Source: UBA8941 sp963780545 (GTDB taxonomy: Archaea; Thermoproteota; Bathyarchaeia; TCS64). From it: a stretch of DNA of 64,000 nucleotides. Both the position numbers and the translations under genes were made by a program. The stretch covers positions 1 through 64,000 of the forward strand of contig CAWACK010000020.1 of NCBI GenBank assembly GCA_963780545.1, read 5' to 3'. Positions 9,624-19,582 of this stretch are shown here, piece after piece. Within the stretch, counting starts at the first letter, position 1. Every line of letters starts with the position of its first letter. The notes below the pieces were generated by a model. It saw nothing but the letters and a program-made list of their open reading frames with translations. It was not told the origin of the DNA and did no database searches.

Positions 9624-9731
9624 GAGAGAAAACTTAAGAGTATGAGTAAGAAAGCGTACGATAGTCTACGGAACTAAGTGGATGCTGCCAGGATATTGGA
9701 GCTCCTGAAAACGTTCTCATAGGAGTGCGCG
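9624..9731 (+). repeat. Right arm of perfect 108-bp inverted repeat
   Basis: This is the exact reverse complement of 8948-9055. Read on the plus strand it encodes the same transposase C-terminus (ERKLKSMSKKAYDSLRN and stop), followed by the noncoding end, and finishes in GTGCGCG. Confidence 0.9.
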
Positions 9732-9740
9732 ATCTTATTT

Positions 9741-11062
9741 TCATTTTAGATTCGGCGCGCGTTTTTCGGACCACATGTTGACCTCGTTGCGCGCGCATTT
9801 TGGAATAAAAGTAGTTCCCTCTAACTCCTTCCACATTAGTAATAGAACGTATAGAAAAACTAACAAATTGATCAAACATATCATAAAAGTTAAAGAATTA
9901 TTCTCAAATATGGCTTGGTTGGAATTGAGAAGATACATGGAATAAGCCTGATTGGTTATAAACGTGAATGTTAAAACGACATAAACGAATCGCATCTTCT
10001 TGATGAACGGGATCATTAGAGCTAAAACACTTAATGCTGGATAGAGGTATCGTTCATGAATCCTTGTTGGTAGCATGAAGAAGCTAAATAGCAAGATAAA
10101 GGCCGTAAAAATTACGAGCATATCCCCAGAAACATCAAAGCGTCTTTCTAGGAGAAATATTGAGAAAGCTGCCATGATAATAAATAAGATCCAACCAATT
10201 GTGAATAAGTTCAGGAATAGAAATGTCTGGTTGTCGGATTTCCAGTAGCCAACGAATCCCCATATATTGAAGGCGTATGCTGATGTTACACGGTACTCTG
10301 TGTAGCCTCTGAGATAGGATTCAACCAAGAAGCCTACGGGGTTTGCTCGCTGCAGGGGGAGTATGACAATAATGACTGTTGCCACAGCCGCAAAGAATGA
10401 TTTAAAGACGCTACGCCAACCGTACTTCTTTAAAATCATGAATGCCAGGATGGGCGCGATGGCGATGCTTTGAGGTTTAGTCAGAACCGCTACGCTGAAA
10501 ACGGAGGCCGAAAGTATGGGTCTCGATTCGAGTAAAAGCATTAACGAGAGAATTAGGAAGAATGTATAGATCGAGTCGATTTGGCCCCAGATAGAGGAGT
10601 CAAGATCAAAGCGGGGTTGAATGCATAGATGGCTGCGACTAGGAGAGAAGTCTTGAAGCCCAGTTGTGCCCTCAGAAATGTGAATATTATGAAGACCGTT
10701 GCTACGTCGAAGATGCTGGGAAGTAGTTTAACTATAGAGTCAAGGGGAATGGTATCCAATAGATGGAGTTGTTTGGCTATTGAGCCGAAGACCCAGAAGA
10801 TGTAGACGTTGAGAGGTGGGTAATCGTAATAATAGGCGTGTTGGTAGAAGTTGCCTGGGCCATAAGTAGCGGCGGTATAAAGCCAGGAGCTTAATAGATC
10901 CAGGTCGCCTCTGTAGCCGTGTATCGGGAACAGAAGAAACCTAACTAGAAGGGCACATAATAGAAGTACGGCAACGATTGCCCGTTCTCTCTTATCGGGA
11001 ATGAGCTTAATCTCGTTTGCCTCCCTTCGTTTAAATTGATGTAATTTTCGTCTCTGTGTATG
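9741..11062 (-). pseudogene. Membrane glycosyltransferase (GT-C type), frameshifted and without a clear start
   Basis: Two pieces encode a polytopic membrane protein of about 430 residues. The first (about 11062 to 10553) has a short loop with HGYRGDLDLLSSW and DYPPLNVYIFW. The second (about 10625 to 9741) begins SSIWGQIDSIYTFF. The acidic/aromatic loop motifs and WGQIDS pattern are typical of GT-C mannosyl- or polyprenyl-phosphate-sugar transferases that glycosylate lipids or proteins at the membrane. The break lies near 10605-10610, where one extra base would restore IFDSSIWGQ. The open frame extends upstream to a stop at 11063 but has no ATG, GTG or TTG before 10759. The C-terminus runs into a GCGCGC run next to the IS110 remnant, so it may also be altered there. 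Confidence 0.65.
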
Positions 11063-11241
11063 TTAGATCAATACGGTCGGAATTCTGGAAGAATATGTGT
11101 GTCTGCTTTTAAAAAATTTAAGAGAGCTCCCTCGACTACTTTTTTCCCAACTCGCGTTTAACATGCGCGCGCCAGTAATTAGTGAAATTCTCCAACTTCA
11201 ACTTGGTAGCCTCAAATATTTTATTTACATTAGATGGTCAT

Positions 11242-11385
11242 ATGACTAGGAAATTGAATCAAAGGCTCCTATTTTTACTCCTATCCACAATAACGTTGTT
11301 CACATTCGCATTCAATCCACAAACTCCGTTGAGCTCCGCATCGATCAACCTCCAGTCGCGCGCGCGTCAATTTCGCACGCGATGA
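11242..11385 (+). pseudogene. Truncated exported protein, signal peptide only
   Basis: The ATG at 11242 starts a classic signal peptide (MTRKLNQRL, then a hydrophobic LLLSTITLFTFAF core) followed by about 25 residues. It ends at a GCGCGCGCG run just before tRNA-Val. It is probably the surviving 5' end of a secreted protein gene. The frame can also be opened from 11182. Confidence 0.35.
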
Positions 11386-11396
11386 ACCGTAATGTA

Positions 11397-11473
11397 TGGT
11401 GGGCCGGGCCGGACTTGAACCGGCGACCTCCGCGGTGTGAACGCGGCGTTCCACCAAGCTAGACTACCGGCCC
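11397..11473 (-). tRNA. tRNA-Val (anticodon CAC)
   Basis: A complete cloverleaf can be drawn. The acceptor GGGCCGG pairs with CCGGCCC, the anticodon stem CCGCG/CGCGG encloses UUCACAC (anticodon CAC), and the T arm contains GGUUCAAGUCC. The discriminator is A and CCA is encoded. No intron. Confidence 0.93.
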
Positions 11474-11695
11474 TCAGCACCACTAGGGAAGCCGATGCAA
11501 TAAAATCTTTTTCGCCCAATTGCCGACAGTGTTGACGGCGAATACTTTCTTTATCTCTGCGCGTGCCATAATCCAAAAAGAATTTCGACCAATGAACATG
11601 ATTGATTTATTTGCCCAGCTTTGAGCCTCTTTTATACTCAAAGAAATAACACAGATAAGTTTAAAATACTGGAACGAGGAGCCTCTTAGAACGAC

Positions 11696-11974
11696 ATGGT
11701 CGTAAAAGTAGCAACACCGGTCGAAATAGTTGACGGAATCAGCTTCCGCCTCAGGACCGACCAGATCGTTATTCTCGACGGCCTTACAGCGCCTGCCAAG
11801 AACAGCGAGCATGAGAAGAAGGCGATGGCGAAGCTCGGTGAGCTCGTCCTAAAGAAGAAGGTCTCCTACGAGAGCCACAGCATCGACACCTTCGGTAGGT
11901 CGAAGGCAGAGGTCAAGCTCGAGGATGGAACCGACATCAATAAGAAGATGACCGAGTTTCTAGCCACCCTTTAG
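11696..11974 (+). CDS. Small staphylococcal-nuclease-like (SNc) domain protein
   Basis: This 92-residue protein resembles the OB-fold of thermonucleases: a start of alternating strands (VEIVDGISFRLR, QIVILDGLTAP), a helix, then SIDTFGRSKAEVKLEDG, matching the DxxGRxxA region of SNc proteins. The acidic and arginine catalytic set is incomplete compared with active thermonucleases (ISF instead of GDT, APAKN instead of APE). It may bind rather than cut nucleic acid. Stand-alone gene between tRNA-Val and the peptidase. Confidence 0.55.
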   Translation: MVVKVATPVEIVDGISFRLRTDQIVILDGLTAPAKNSEHEKKAMAKLGELVLKKKVSYESHSIDTFGRSKAEVKLEDGTDINKKMTEFLATL

Positions 11975-12054
11975 ACTTGTATCCTTCACCTTTCTAGAAA
12001 GACCTCAGTTTCTCCCGGAAACCGTTAAACATCGAGTCTATTCCATCCTAATCT

Positions 12055-13164
12055 ATGAGTGAGTTCAACAGGCAGAGAGCTCAGGAACTTATAGATAGGC
12101 TAAGGAGGGATGGCTTCGATGCCCTACTTCTCTTCCCCGGTCCAAACATCGGTTACTACACCGGATTCAACATAGGCCTCAGCGAGCGGCTTGCTGCTGC
12201 GCTCTTACCGATGGAGGGAAAACCCCTATTTATCGTAAACGAACTGGAAGGCGAGTTGCGGGGTATGAAGCCCTGGTTCACTGACAAGGTGACTTGGCGG
12301 GAACAGGAGGACCCCGTTAAACTGCTTGCTGACACGATCAGAAACAGGGGGCTCTCCGAAGCCAAGATAGGCATACCTGAGGAGGCTCCCTGGGGCTGGG
12401 TCAACAAACTTCATGCTGCTCTACCAGACGCCAAATTAATCGACGCCTCAGAGTATCTTGGCCATATCCGCATGATCAAGATTTCCCAGGAACTCGAATG
12501 GATCAGTGAGGCTTGCCACATCGCCGACGAGGCGCTTGAGAACGGCTTTAAACATCTACACACGGGCATGACCGAGTCTGAACTTAGCGATCTCCTCACA
12601 TTTGAGATGCGGAGACTCGGCGGTGGAGAAACCTTCATAGGGGTCCTCTTCGGTGAACGAGCCGCGCTACCACACGGTGAGCCTAGCGACAGGAGACTTG
12701 CTCCAGGCGACGCCGTACTCGTCGACATGGGTTGCACCGTACATGGTTACTGGAGTGACATTACCCGTACAGTATTCTATGGCGAACCCTCGGAGGAACA
12801 CATTAACATCTACAAGACTGTACTTGAGGCGAACAAAGCGGCATTCGGTGCAATCGAACCAGGTGTAACATGTGAGTCAGTCGATGAAGCTGCGAGGAAG
12901 GTGATCGAGGACGCCGGCTATGGCAAATACTTCATTCACCGCCTCGGCCACGGCGTCGGCCTGCAGATCCATGAACCCCCTTACATTGTTCGCAACAATA
13001 AGCAGAAGCTAGAACCAGGAATGGTGTTCAGCGATGAACCCGGCATATACATTGTGGGCGACATAGGTGTACGCGTCGAGGACACAGTTGCCTGCACTAA
13101 AGCTGGGTGCGAGAGACTCACCAAGTTCAAGAGAGACCTCGTCACATATCCTGTGAAGAAATAG
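12055..13164 (+). CDS. pepQ: Xaa-Pro dipeptidase/aminopeptidase (M24 family)
   Basis: This 369-residue metallopeptidase would remove residues preceding proline during intracellular peptide turnover. It has a creatinase-like N-terminal domain (residues 1-130) and a pita-bread catalytic domain. The five metal ligands are visible: VLVDMGCTVHGYWSDITRT (two Asp), GHGVGLQIHE (His), DEPGIY (Glu) and GVRVEDT (Glu). Length is normal. The stop is followed directly by the next gene (one base between), so the two are probably co-transcribed. Confidence 0.92.
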   Translation: MSEFNRQRAQELIDRLRRDGFDALLLFPGPNIGYYTGFNIGLSERLAAALLPMEGKPLFIVNELEGELRGMKPWFTDKVTWREQEDPVKLLADTIRNRGLSEAKIGIPEEAPWGWVNKLHAALPDAKLIDASEYLGHIRMIKISQELEWISEACHIADEALENGFKHLHTGMTESELSDLLTFEMRRLGGGETFIGVLFGERAALPHGEPSDRRLAPGDAVLVDMGCTVHGYWSDITRTVFYGEPSEEHINIYKTVLEANKAAFGAIEPGVTCESVDEAARKVIEDAGYGKYFIHRLGHGVGLQIHEPPYIVRNNKQKLEPGMVFSDEPGIYIVGDIGVRVEDTVACTKAGCERLTKFKRDLVTYPVKK

Positions 13165-13165
13165 A

Positions 13166-13516
13166 ATGGAACTCAACATTCCACTTGTGATCGTAGGCGG
13201 CGTACTCTGTGTTCTCGGCATCTATTACATCATCTTCTGGTGGAGCTACTGGAAAACGAACTACAAAGGTAAACTCCTCACAGGTGGGCCATACATGATC
13301 GTTAGGCACCCATATTATCTAGGCTTCCTCCTACTCACAACAGGACTTGTAATCGCTATGCCAATCTATGAAACGATCGGGCTCGCTGCGTTATCTTGGA
13401 TAGTTATAATAGGTCAGATCAATAAGGAGGAAGAGGAACTCATTAAGAAGTACGGGAAAAAGTATGAGGAGTACAGGCAGAAGGTCACTAAGCGTCTGAT
13501 ACCTGGCATATACTAG
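13166..13516 (+). CDS. Membrane methyltransferase, isoprenylcysteine carboxyl methyltransferase-like
   Basis: This 116-residue protein has three to four hydrophobic segments and the ICMT/PEMT signature VRHPYYLGFLLL followed by EEEELIKKYGKKYEEYRQ, which builds the SAM and lipid-substrate site in this family. It is shorter than eukaryotic ICMT but matches small prokaryotic members. The substrate is unknown; lipids or prenyl groups are possible. It starts one base after the peptidase stop. Confidence 0.75.
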   Translation: MELNIPLVIVGGVLCVLGIYYIIFWWSYWKTNYKGKLLTGGPYMIVRHPYYLGFLLLTTGLVIAMPIYETIGLAALSWIVIIGQINKEEEELIKKYGKKYEEYRQKVTKRLIPGIY

Positions 13517-13727
13517 GAAGTATTTTTCAAACGATTAGAACATCTCTGGTTTCAAGAGCGCGTTATTTGACTATTATCACCAGCGGCTGCGAGAGTATGA
13601 GGATGTTTACTACTGGATGGATCCTCATCGTCAAGATGAACAAACGATATTGGAATCCTCGTAGTGACGCGAGGATAAACTTTGGTTCATCCACAACGGC
13701 CATGCTTATACTGGTGAGCTACTTTCT
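13517..13727. other. Intergenic, no gene seen
   Basis: About 210 bases between the methyltransferase and the convergent rubredoxin gene. I see no open frame or clear RNA structure. Confidence 0.4.
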
Positions 13728-13889
13728 CTAGGCCTTTTTTCTGAAAGCGTCCTTAGGTGCACCGCAGACGGGGCAAACCCAGCTATCCGGGATCTCCTCA
13801 AAGGGAGTTCCTGGTGAAACGCCAGACGGAGGATCTCCCTCGGCGGGGTCATAGATGTAACCACAGACACTACACTCATACTTGTCCAT
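13728..13889 (-). CDS. Rubredoxin
   Basis: This 53-residue electron carrier has the two rubredoxin knuckles YECSVCGYIYDPAEGD and DSWVCPVCGAPKDAF, giving four cysteine ligands for one iron. Length and spacing are canonical. Rubredoxins pass single electrons to oxidoreductases, often in oxygen or superoxide detoxification in anaerobes. It stands alone, convergent with the methyltransferase gene and upstream of livF on the same strand. Confidence 0.95.
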   Translation of the reverse strand: MDKYECSVCGYIYDPAEGDPPSGVSPGTPFEEIPDSWVCPVCGAPKDAFRKKA

Positions 13890-13981
13890 ACCTAGAACCT
13901 CTACACACGTAAATTTAAAGAGAGTGAGGGAAGATAGCCGGAGATTTAGAGGAAAAAGGAGTGTAAAAGAAAATGTGGAGT

Positions 13982-14740
13982 TTACTCCTTGACGCCACCG
14001 ATGTCGTGGACCTCGACGGCGCCCAGGTACATCTCGTTGAGCTGCGGGTGGTTCGCTAGCACCTCGGCACTGCCTGAGAACGTGAATCTGCCTCCACGCA
14101 TCATGTAGGCCTTGTCGCCGACCATTAGGGCACGCTTTGCACGCTGCTCCACCAACACGATTGGTAGACCCGTCGTGTCAGCCATCTGCTTGAGCTGCTT
14201 CATTACATCGTTTACCAGCTTCGGCATTAGGCCGGCCGTTGGCTCATCCACCATCATCAGCTTAGGGTCCCTCATGAGCACCATGCCCTCGGCGAGCATC
14301 TGGCGCTCACCCCCGCTCAACGTGCCAGCTGGGCGTGGCATGTACTCCTTGAGCCTCGGGAAGAGGTTGAAGACGAACTCTAACTTGTCGCTGTACATCT
14401 TAGTGTTGTTCACGGTGTAGGCAGCCATCTTGAGGTTGTCCTCGACGGTTAGTTTGCTGAAGATGTTTCCGGTTTGAGGCATGTAGCCTATGCCCATCTT
14501 GGTCCTTTCGTAAGGCGGTATCCTTGTAATGTCAGTGCCCTGGAAGAAGACCTGTCCCGAGTATACTGTAGCTAGACCCATTATGGCCTTGAGTAGAGTT
14601 GTTTTACCGACGCCATTAGGACCTACGATTACGGTTACCTCGCCTTCCGGGACCTCGAAGTCGAGGTCGTAGATGACGTGGATGGGGCCGTAGCCGACGT
14701 TGAGTCCCTTAGTCTCTAGTATGTTACCCATTTTATTCAC
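13982..14740 (-). CDS. livF: Branched-chain amino-acid ABC transporter ATPase LivF-type
   Basis: This 252-residue cytoplasmic ATPase has Walker A GPNGVGKTTLLKAI, the Q-loop GYMPQTGNIFSKLTV, signature LSGGERQMLAEG, Walker B MMVDEPTAGL and the switch His region (LVEQRA, where Gln replaces His as in LivF proteins). The length fits LivF. Its start overlaps the end of livG by 8 bp, so translation is coupled. Substrate may be amino acids, amides or urea; the family does not settle this. Confidence 0.92.
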   Translation of the reverse strand: MNKMGNILETKGLNVGYGPIHVIYDLDFEVPEGEVTVIVGPNGVGKTTLLKAIMGLATVYSGQVFFQGTDITRIPPYERTKMGIGYMPQTGNIFSKLTVEDNLKMAAYTVNNTKMYSDKLEFVFNLFPRLKEYMPRPAGTLSGGERQMLAEGMVLMRDPKLMMVDEPTAGLMPKLVNDVMKQLKQMADTTGLPIVLVEQRAKRALMVGDKAYMMRGGRFTFSGSAEVLANHPQLNEMYLGAVEVHDIGGVKE

Positions 14741-15491
14741 CTAGGTACGACTCGATGACGCGGGGGTCCTCGAAGACCTCCTCTGCGGTACCCTCCACAA
14801 CGAGCTTTCCGCGGTCCATCGCGAAGACGTGGTCTGCGTATTGGGCTGCTACCTCTAGTCTGTGCTCGATGACTAGGAAGGTGATGCCGAGTTCGTCTCT
14901 TAGCCTGAGGACGTGATTGAAGATCTGGTGGCAAAGCTTCGGATCTATACTTCCGACTGGTTCGTCGAGAATAATGGTATCTGCGCCGGCCATCAGGGTC
15001 CTACCTATTTCGAGTAATTTAAGCTCTCCCCCACTCAGGGTGTTTGCCGATTTGTTCCAGACGTGCCTTAACCCCAGTACCTTTAGTAGCTCTGATGCCC
15101 TCCTGACAGCATTTATCTCGCTATCTATCCAGGTTGGTTTTGCGAGTGAGTAGAAGATATTCTCACCCGCGTTATCTGGAAGAGCTACAAGCATGTTCTC
15201 GAGCGTTGTTAGGCGGAGGAAAGGCGAGGCGATCTGGAAGGTTCGGACCAGACCTCTCCTCGCGATCTTGTACATTTGCTCATTAGTGATTTTCTCATCC
15301 CGGTAGTAGATGTCTCCTTCTTCTGGATGGAAAATGCCTGAAATGCAGTTTGTCAATGTGGTTTTGCCGCATCCGTTCGGCCCTACGAGGAGGTATATGC
15401 CTCCCTCTTTGAGGCCGATGCTTATATCATCGACTGCGGCGAACCTACCGAAGTACTTTCTCACGTTCTCGACCCTGAGAATCTCCGACAT
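14733..15491 (-). CDS. livG: Branched-chain amino-acid ABC transporter ATPase LivG-type
   Basis: This 252-residue ATPase has Walker A GPNGCGKTTLTNCI, LivG-type loop RRGLVRTFQIASPF, signature LSGGELKLLEIGRTL, Walker B TIILDEPVGSIDP and the switch region FLVIEHR. It pairs with LivF to energise the two membrane subunits encoded divergently at 17.2-19.4 kb. It is transcribed with the binding-protein gene upstream and livF downstream. Confidence 0.92.
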   Translation of the reverse strand: MSEILRVENVRKYFGRFAAVDDISIGLKEGGIYLLVGPNGCGKTTLTNCISGIFHPEEGDIYYRDEKITNEQMYKIARRGLVRTFQIASPFLRLTTLENMLVALPDNAGENIFYSLAKPTWIDSEINAVRRASELLKVLGLRHVWNKSANTLSGGELKLLEIGRTLMAGADTIILDEPVGSIDPKLCHQIFNHVLRLRDELGITFLVIEHRLEVAAQYADHVFAMDRGKLVVEGTAEEVFEDPRVIESYLGE

Positions 15492-15617
15492 ACCAGCATC
15501 AACTAACCTACCAGTATCATAACTAGAGTTAAAATAGTTTTCCAGACCATTAACTACCGAACAACTCGGTTTATTTAATGAAAAAAACTAAAAAAAGAAA
15601 GGATAAGGTTAGAGATT

Positions 15618-16951
15618 TTATGGGCCTAATGGAGTTACTCCAGGTAGCGCGGTGTTCCACGTCGTTGTTTGTAGGTCGTTATCATATACGCCGGCGATGA
15701 AGCTTGCGGTACCTTTACCATCTCCTGGGTTAGCTGCCGTCGGAGTTGAGTAGTACCAGATGTCGAAGGGCGGTGGAGCCCTGTCACCATACTGGTTGAG
15801 CTGGAGCCAGCCGGTTGAACCGTACATGTTGTAGCACCACGGAGTCTGTAGAGGAGTTATGCGTCGGCCTGTGGACTCTGAGCCTGTAGCTGTGTGCCCA
15901 TGAAGATGAAGCCGATGTCGTATTCGTAGCCAGTGTAAGCGGTGAATGCCTGTTTGGTTAAGTTCTCGTACTCTGCCTTAAGTGTGTTGAATTTCGTGGA
16001 AACGGGTGAGGATGCCATGAGGCTGAAGATCTTCATGTGGATAGCCTGTGGGCCTGCGTCATCCATGATCCTGATGGAAACGGCCGTACCGTCGCCACCG
16101 AAGGGAGTGCAGCTGTAGAATGAGGGGTAGTCCTTTGCCTGTGAGATGATCACGGGTGCCTCATCGAATGAGAGGAGGAGAATACCTACCTTAGCAGGGC
16201 CGCCATCCTTTGCGATGGCTGCCGTAGCCGCGGTATTCGCTACCTGTAGGTAGTTTGAGAAGTCCGTTGCTGCCGTGTCGTATCTTACCTTGTCGCCTGC
16301 GATGCTTCCGCCCTTAGCCGTCCAGGCTGGGACGAAGAGGTTGACGATGCCGTCACCCCAGGAGTCGCCACGCTGGAAGATAATGACGTCCTTGATACCG
16401 TAGTTCCACATTACATTAACCAAAGCGGGCACGAGAGCCGCGTCGGAGGGGCACGCACGGTATAGTCTGTCGTCAGCTATGGAAAGAGTCGGAGACGTTG
16501 AGGAGTAGCTCCACATGAGCATGTGGTTTGTGTTAATGTAGCTTAAGCTAGCCTGAGCCTGACTCGACCAGCCTCCACCCATGAAGCACGTCACGCCCAT
16601 GGACCTGAAACCCTGAACCTTCTCGAGGTGGGTGTTGTCCTGACCGCCGGCGTTGTCAACTAGCCATTTGTAGGTCACATCATATCCAAGCGCCTTGCAA
16701 TAAGCATTCATATCAGTCTGAATTGTCTGCTCATGCCAGGGCTTCTCTACCTCTAGGTTGGTATCTGATGCTGCGATAGAACCCAACTGTATCGTTGTAC
16801 CCGCCAAGGGGGTCTGTGTAACTACCGATGTTACTGTCGTTGTCTGCGTAGTTGTCTTCGTTGGTGCGGCAAAGTATCCAATGCCTCCACCAACGATAAG
16901 GCCTGCAACGAGAAGCACAATCGCTAATGTCATACTATTCTTCTGAGCCAA
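15618..16951 (-). CDS. livK: ABC transporter substrate-binding protein (periplasmic-binding type I), frameshifted
   Basis: Residues 1-25 form a membrane anchor or signal, followed by a Thr-rich linker as in many archaeal binding proteins, then a type I periplasmic-binding fold (SMGVTCFMGGGWSS, DVIIFQRGDSWGDG). The frame stops at 15857, but coding sequence resumes one base out of phase (ITPLQTPWCYN, then YGSTGWLQLNQYG) to 15618. One missing base at about 15860 would give a 444-residue protein, the normal length. This would be the extracellular receptor of the liv system. Confidence 0.8.
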
Positions 16952-17248
16952 AGTTTACACCTTTGTTCTCGCGATAGTAGACTTCTCGTAAACGTATTTA
17001 AGATTTAACATGATGATTATGAATATTATATTAAATATAAAAATAGGATAAACCGGATCGTTTTTTTTCTTTTCCCTCGATAAAGAGGAATTATGACTCC
17101 TTATATTGAAAAAAGCAATTTCATATATGAAGCATAAACGTGTTAAAACATCTTTGGTAAAATAGCAAAAATAATTTAAAAATGTAATGAAGGCTTTGAT
17201 TATGAAAAATATTATAAATTGTATAAACTGAGTTCTGCCCGGAGAAAA
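16952..17248. promoter_or_regulatory. AT-rich divergent promoter region of the liv genes
   Basis: Nearly 300 bases without coding sequence separate the leftward binding-protein/ATPase unit from the rightward permease unit. It is very AT-rich with several TATA-like stretches (for example ATATTATATTAAATATAAA near 17027 and AATATTATAAATTG near 17210). I see no clear operator. Confidence 0.5.
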
Positions 17249-18203
17249 ATGGATCTAACAATCTGGATTATGGCAATCACTTACGCGAGTGAGCTAACTC
17301 TTCTTAGCATCGGGTTTACTCTAACCTATATGACGGCAAAGATACCAAACTTTGCTCACGGCACATATGCAGGCATCGGCATATACGTGAGCTGGACGTT
17401 CGCGAAAGTTCTTTAACATCAACCCCTACATCGGCTATCCTCTAGCTTTCATCATTGGTGGTGGAATTAGCGTCATTCTCTTCAAACTCGTAATCAGCAC
17501 ATTGACGAAGATGGGAAGCGGATCCATCGTTCTGACCATCGCTACTCTCGCCATACAAATATTTCTCGGGGCGCTCCTAAACATATACGCATATTCATTC
17601 ATAGCCTTCTTTGGACAATACACTACAGATTTCCTCCTGAAGGACTGGGACTTCGTCATCAACGGTGTCCAGGGAATATTCTTCGTCTCCATTGGAACAA
17701 GCATCGTCGTGGTAATAATTCTTCGCCAACTACTCACTAGGACGAAACTCGGCATAGCTATGAGGGCCACAGCCGAAGACACGGAGCTTGCTTCCGTTCT
17801 CGGCATCAACATCGTCAACGTTCAAACCTTCTCGTGGTTTTTAACCGGAGGTTTGGCTTGTATGGCCGGCGCGATGCTGCCAATGTGGTTCATGAGCAAC
17901 TCGACTTCTGGAACAGGCATGATCACAAGCATAATGGCGGGAAGCCTCCTAGGTGGATTCGATAACATCTACGGTTCGATCTTAGGAGGATTCATCATGG
18001 GGATATCTGAGATCATGTTAACCCTAGCCGGTCAGATGCTCTTAGGGAACTGGTTTGGCGAGTGGAGATCAATGGTTCCAATGGCATTCCTGATAATTAT
18101 ACTACTAATCGAACCAAGAGGACTGCAAGGCTTCTACGAGAGAATACAGATAATGAGAACGAAGACTAAGCCAGCGGAGAAGAAGGAGGAGGAGAAAAAG
18201 TAA
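17249..18203 (+). CDS. livH: Branched-chain amino-acid ABC transporter permease LivH-type, frameshifted
   Basis: The gene starts MDLTIWIMAITYASE at 17249. It runs to a stop at 17416 (SWTFAKVL), then continues one base out of phase as NINPYIGYPLAFIIGGG. The slip is at a TTT in GTTCTTTAACATC. Repaired, it is an inner-membrane permease of about 318 residues with eight or so hydrophobic segments, the LivH motif IPNFAHGTYAGIG and the coupling-loop region TAEDTELASVLGINI. It ends with a charged KKEEEKK tail directly before livM. Confidence 0.82.
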
Positions 18204-19382
18204 ATGTACGCCAATGTAGCTTTGGGCATACTAAGTGCGCAACCAGCCGTAATTGAGGGAACGAGCAGGCTGATCGTAGACATAGCAATGTTCTTTGGCC
18301 TCCTGGTAATTGTCGCAATGGCCCTCAACTTTCAGTACGGAAACGCTGGTATCCCCAACATGGGCTGCGCTGTGCAGGTCATCATAGGTGCTTTCACCGT
18401 CAGCGCTCTCGTGCTTAGAATAATGTTCTCAGTCACCGCAGCGGCAGGTGTCCCACTTGCCGATTGGAACGATCCCTTCAAATGGATATACAGCAATCCA
18501 GCCAACGTAGGCTTAACCACTACATTCCTCAAGAATAACGCCGTGTTATCGATTGGCTTCTTCCTCCTAAGCTTAGCGCTGGCACTTGTGTTGGGTGCAG
18601 GTATTGGTTACCTCCTAGCTCTCCCAGCCATCCGACTGAGAGCCACCTACCTGATGATAGTCCTCATCACAATGGCTGATGCGTCTCAGGTACTAGGGAA
18701 GAACGTCAACTGGATTGCTGGTGGAACACTCGGCGTATGGATTCCCGACCCACTTGCGTGGTATCCGGGAGATAGAGGCGTGATAACGGCGGTTATTACG
18801 CTCACGATCGGCCTCATTTCCTTCCTAATTTTCAGAACCATGCTCGACTCACCCTACGGCAGACTAATGAGATCCCTCAGAGAAAACGAGACGACCGTGG
18901 CGAGCGTCGGCAAAAACGTCGTCGGAATACGACGCAACATACTAATGTTCGCATCCGGTGTCACCGCCCTCGCGGGTGTATTGAATACCTATTATGTACT
19001 CTACGTAAACCAATCAGACTACCAGAGAGCATACTGGACATACTGGCCTTGGCTAATGCTCATACTGGGTGGACCAGGAAACAACGCGGGTACCTTCGTA
19101 GGCGCAGCCTTGGTGGTTGCGCTACGTCGTCTAATCATCATCTACAAATTCACAATCCAAGCTTGGTTCTTCTTCCCAGTCTCCTATCTTGAAGACATGA
19201 TACTCGGCGGCCTTCTTGTATTAGTGATGATCTTCAGACCAGACGGCCTAATCCCCGAAAAGTTACTGTACATCCCGGGGGTTAACTACGCGAAGATGGT
19301 TAAGGAAGACGTGAAGGTTGATTGGAGGGCAGCACCCAAAGTTAGGGAAAAGAAGAAGAAGCAGGAGGAGAAGAAACAATGA
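18204..19382 (+). CDS. livM: Branched-chain amino-acid ABC transporter permease LivM-type
   Basis: This 392-residue polytopic membrane protein begins right after the livH stop. It has about nine hydrophobic segments, the LivM-like N-terminal motif ALNFQYGNAGIPNMG, and the ATPase-contact loop DSPYGRLMRSLRENETTVAS. The C-terminal part continues as a charged cytoplasmic tail (about 35 residues). It would form the transmembrane pathway with LivH. Confidence 0.9.
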   Translation: MYANVALGILSAQPAVIEGTSRLIVDIAMFFGLLVIVAMALNFQYGNAGIPNMGCAVQVIIGAFTVSALVLRIMFSVTAAAGVPLADWNDPFKWIYSNPANVGLTTTFLKNNAVLSIGFFLLSLALALVLGAGIGYLLALPAIRLRATYLMIVLITMADASQVLGKNVNWIAGGTLGVWIPDPLAWYPGDRGVITAVITLTIGLISFLIFRTMLDSPYGRLMRSLRENETTVASVGKNVVGIRRNILMFASGVTALAGVLNTYYVLYVNQSDYQRAYWTYWPWLMLILGGPGNNAGTFVGAALVVALRRLIIIYKFTIQAWFFFPVSYLEDMILGGLLVLVMIFRPDGLIPEKLLYIPGVNYAKMVKEDVKVDWRAAPKVREKKKKQEEKKQ

Positions 19383-19582
19383 TCAGTAGCCAACTTATAC
19401 TTGCAGCTTTGAGCGCATTCAAGCCTGTGGCCGACGCAGTCGCGGATCAATGGGACAACATACTTTTCTACGTTATGATTGCACTTTGGATTATCATGCC
19501 TGCATTCATAGTCTACGAGGAGTTGAACGAGCGAAGGGCCCTGAGGGAAGCGCAGAAATCTTCCGAAGAAGAAGCCACCTGA
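19379..19582 (+). CDS. Small single-span membrane protein of the liv unit
   Basis: This 67-residue protein overlaps the livM stop by 4 bp (ATGA), so it is translated with the transporter. It has one central hydrophobic helix (ILFYVMIALWIIMPAFIVY) and an acidic C-terminal tail. I do not recognise the family. The position suggests an accessory subunit of the transporter. Confidence 0.65.
   Translation: MISSQLILAALSAFKPVADAVADQWDNILFYVMIALWIIMPAFIVYEELNERRALREAQKSSEEEAT

Larger units (their letters stand above)
8948..9731 (-). mobile_element. IS110-family remnant flanked by inverted copies of its 3' end
   Basis: A truncated IS110-type transposase gene (minus strand) lies between two perfect 108-bp inverted arms, each being the gene's own 3' terminus plus noncoding end. 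Normal IS110 elements have no long terminal inverted repeats, so this is a rearranged derivative. The outer ends abut GCGC-type alternating runs. The related copy at 20-21 kb carries a similar 3' end. Confidence 0.7.
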
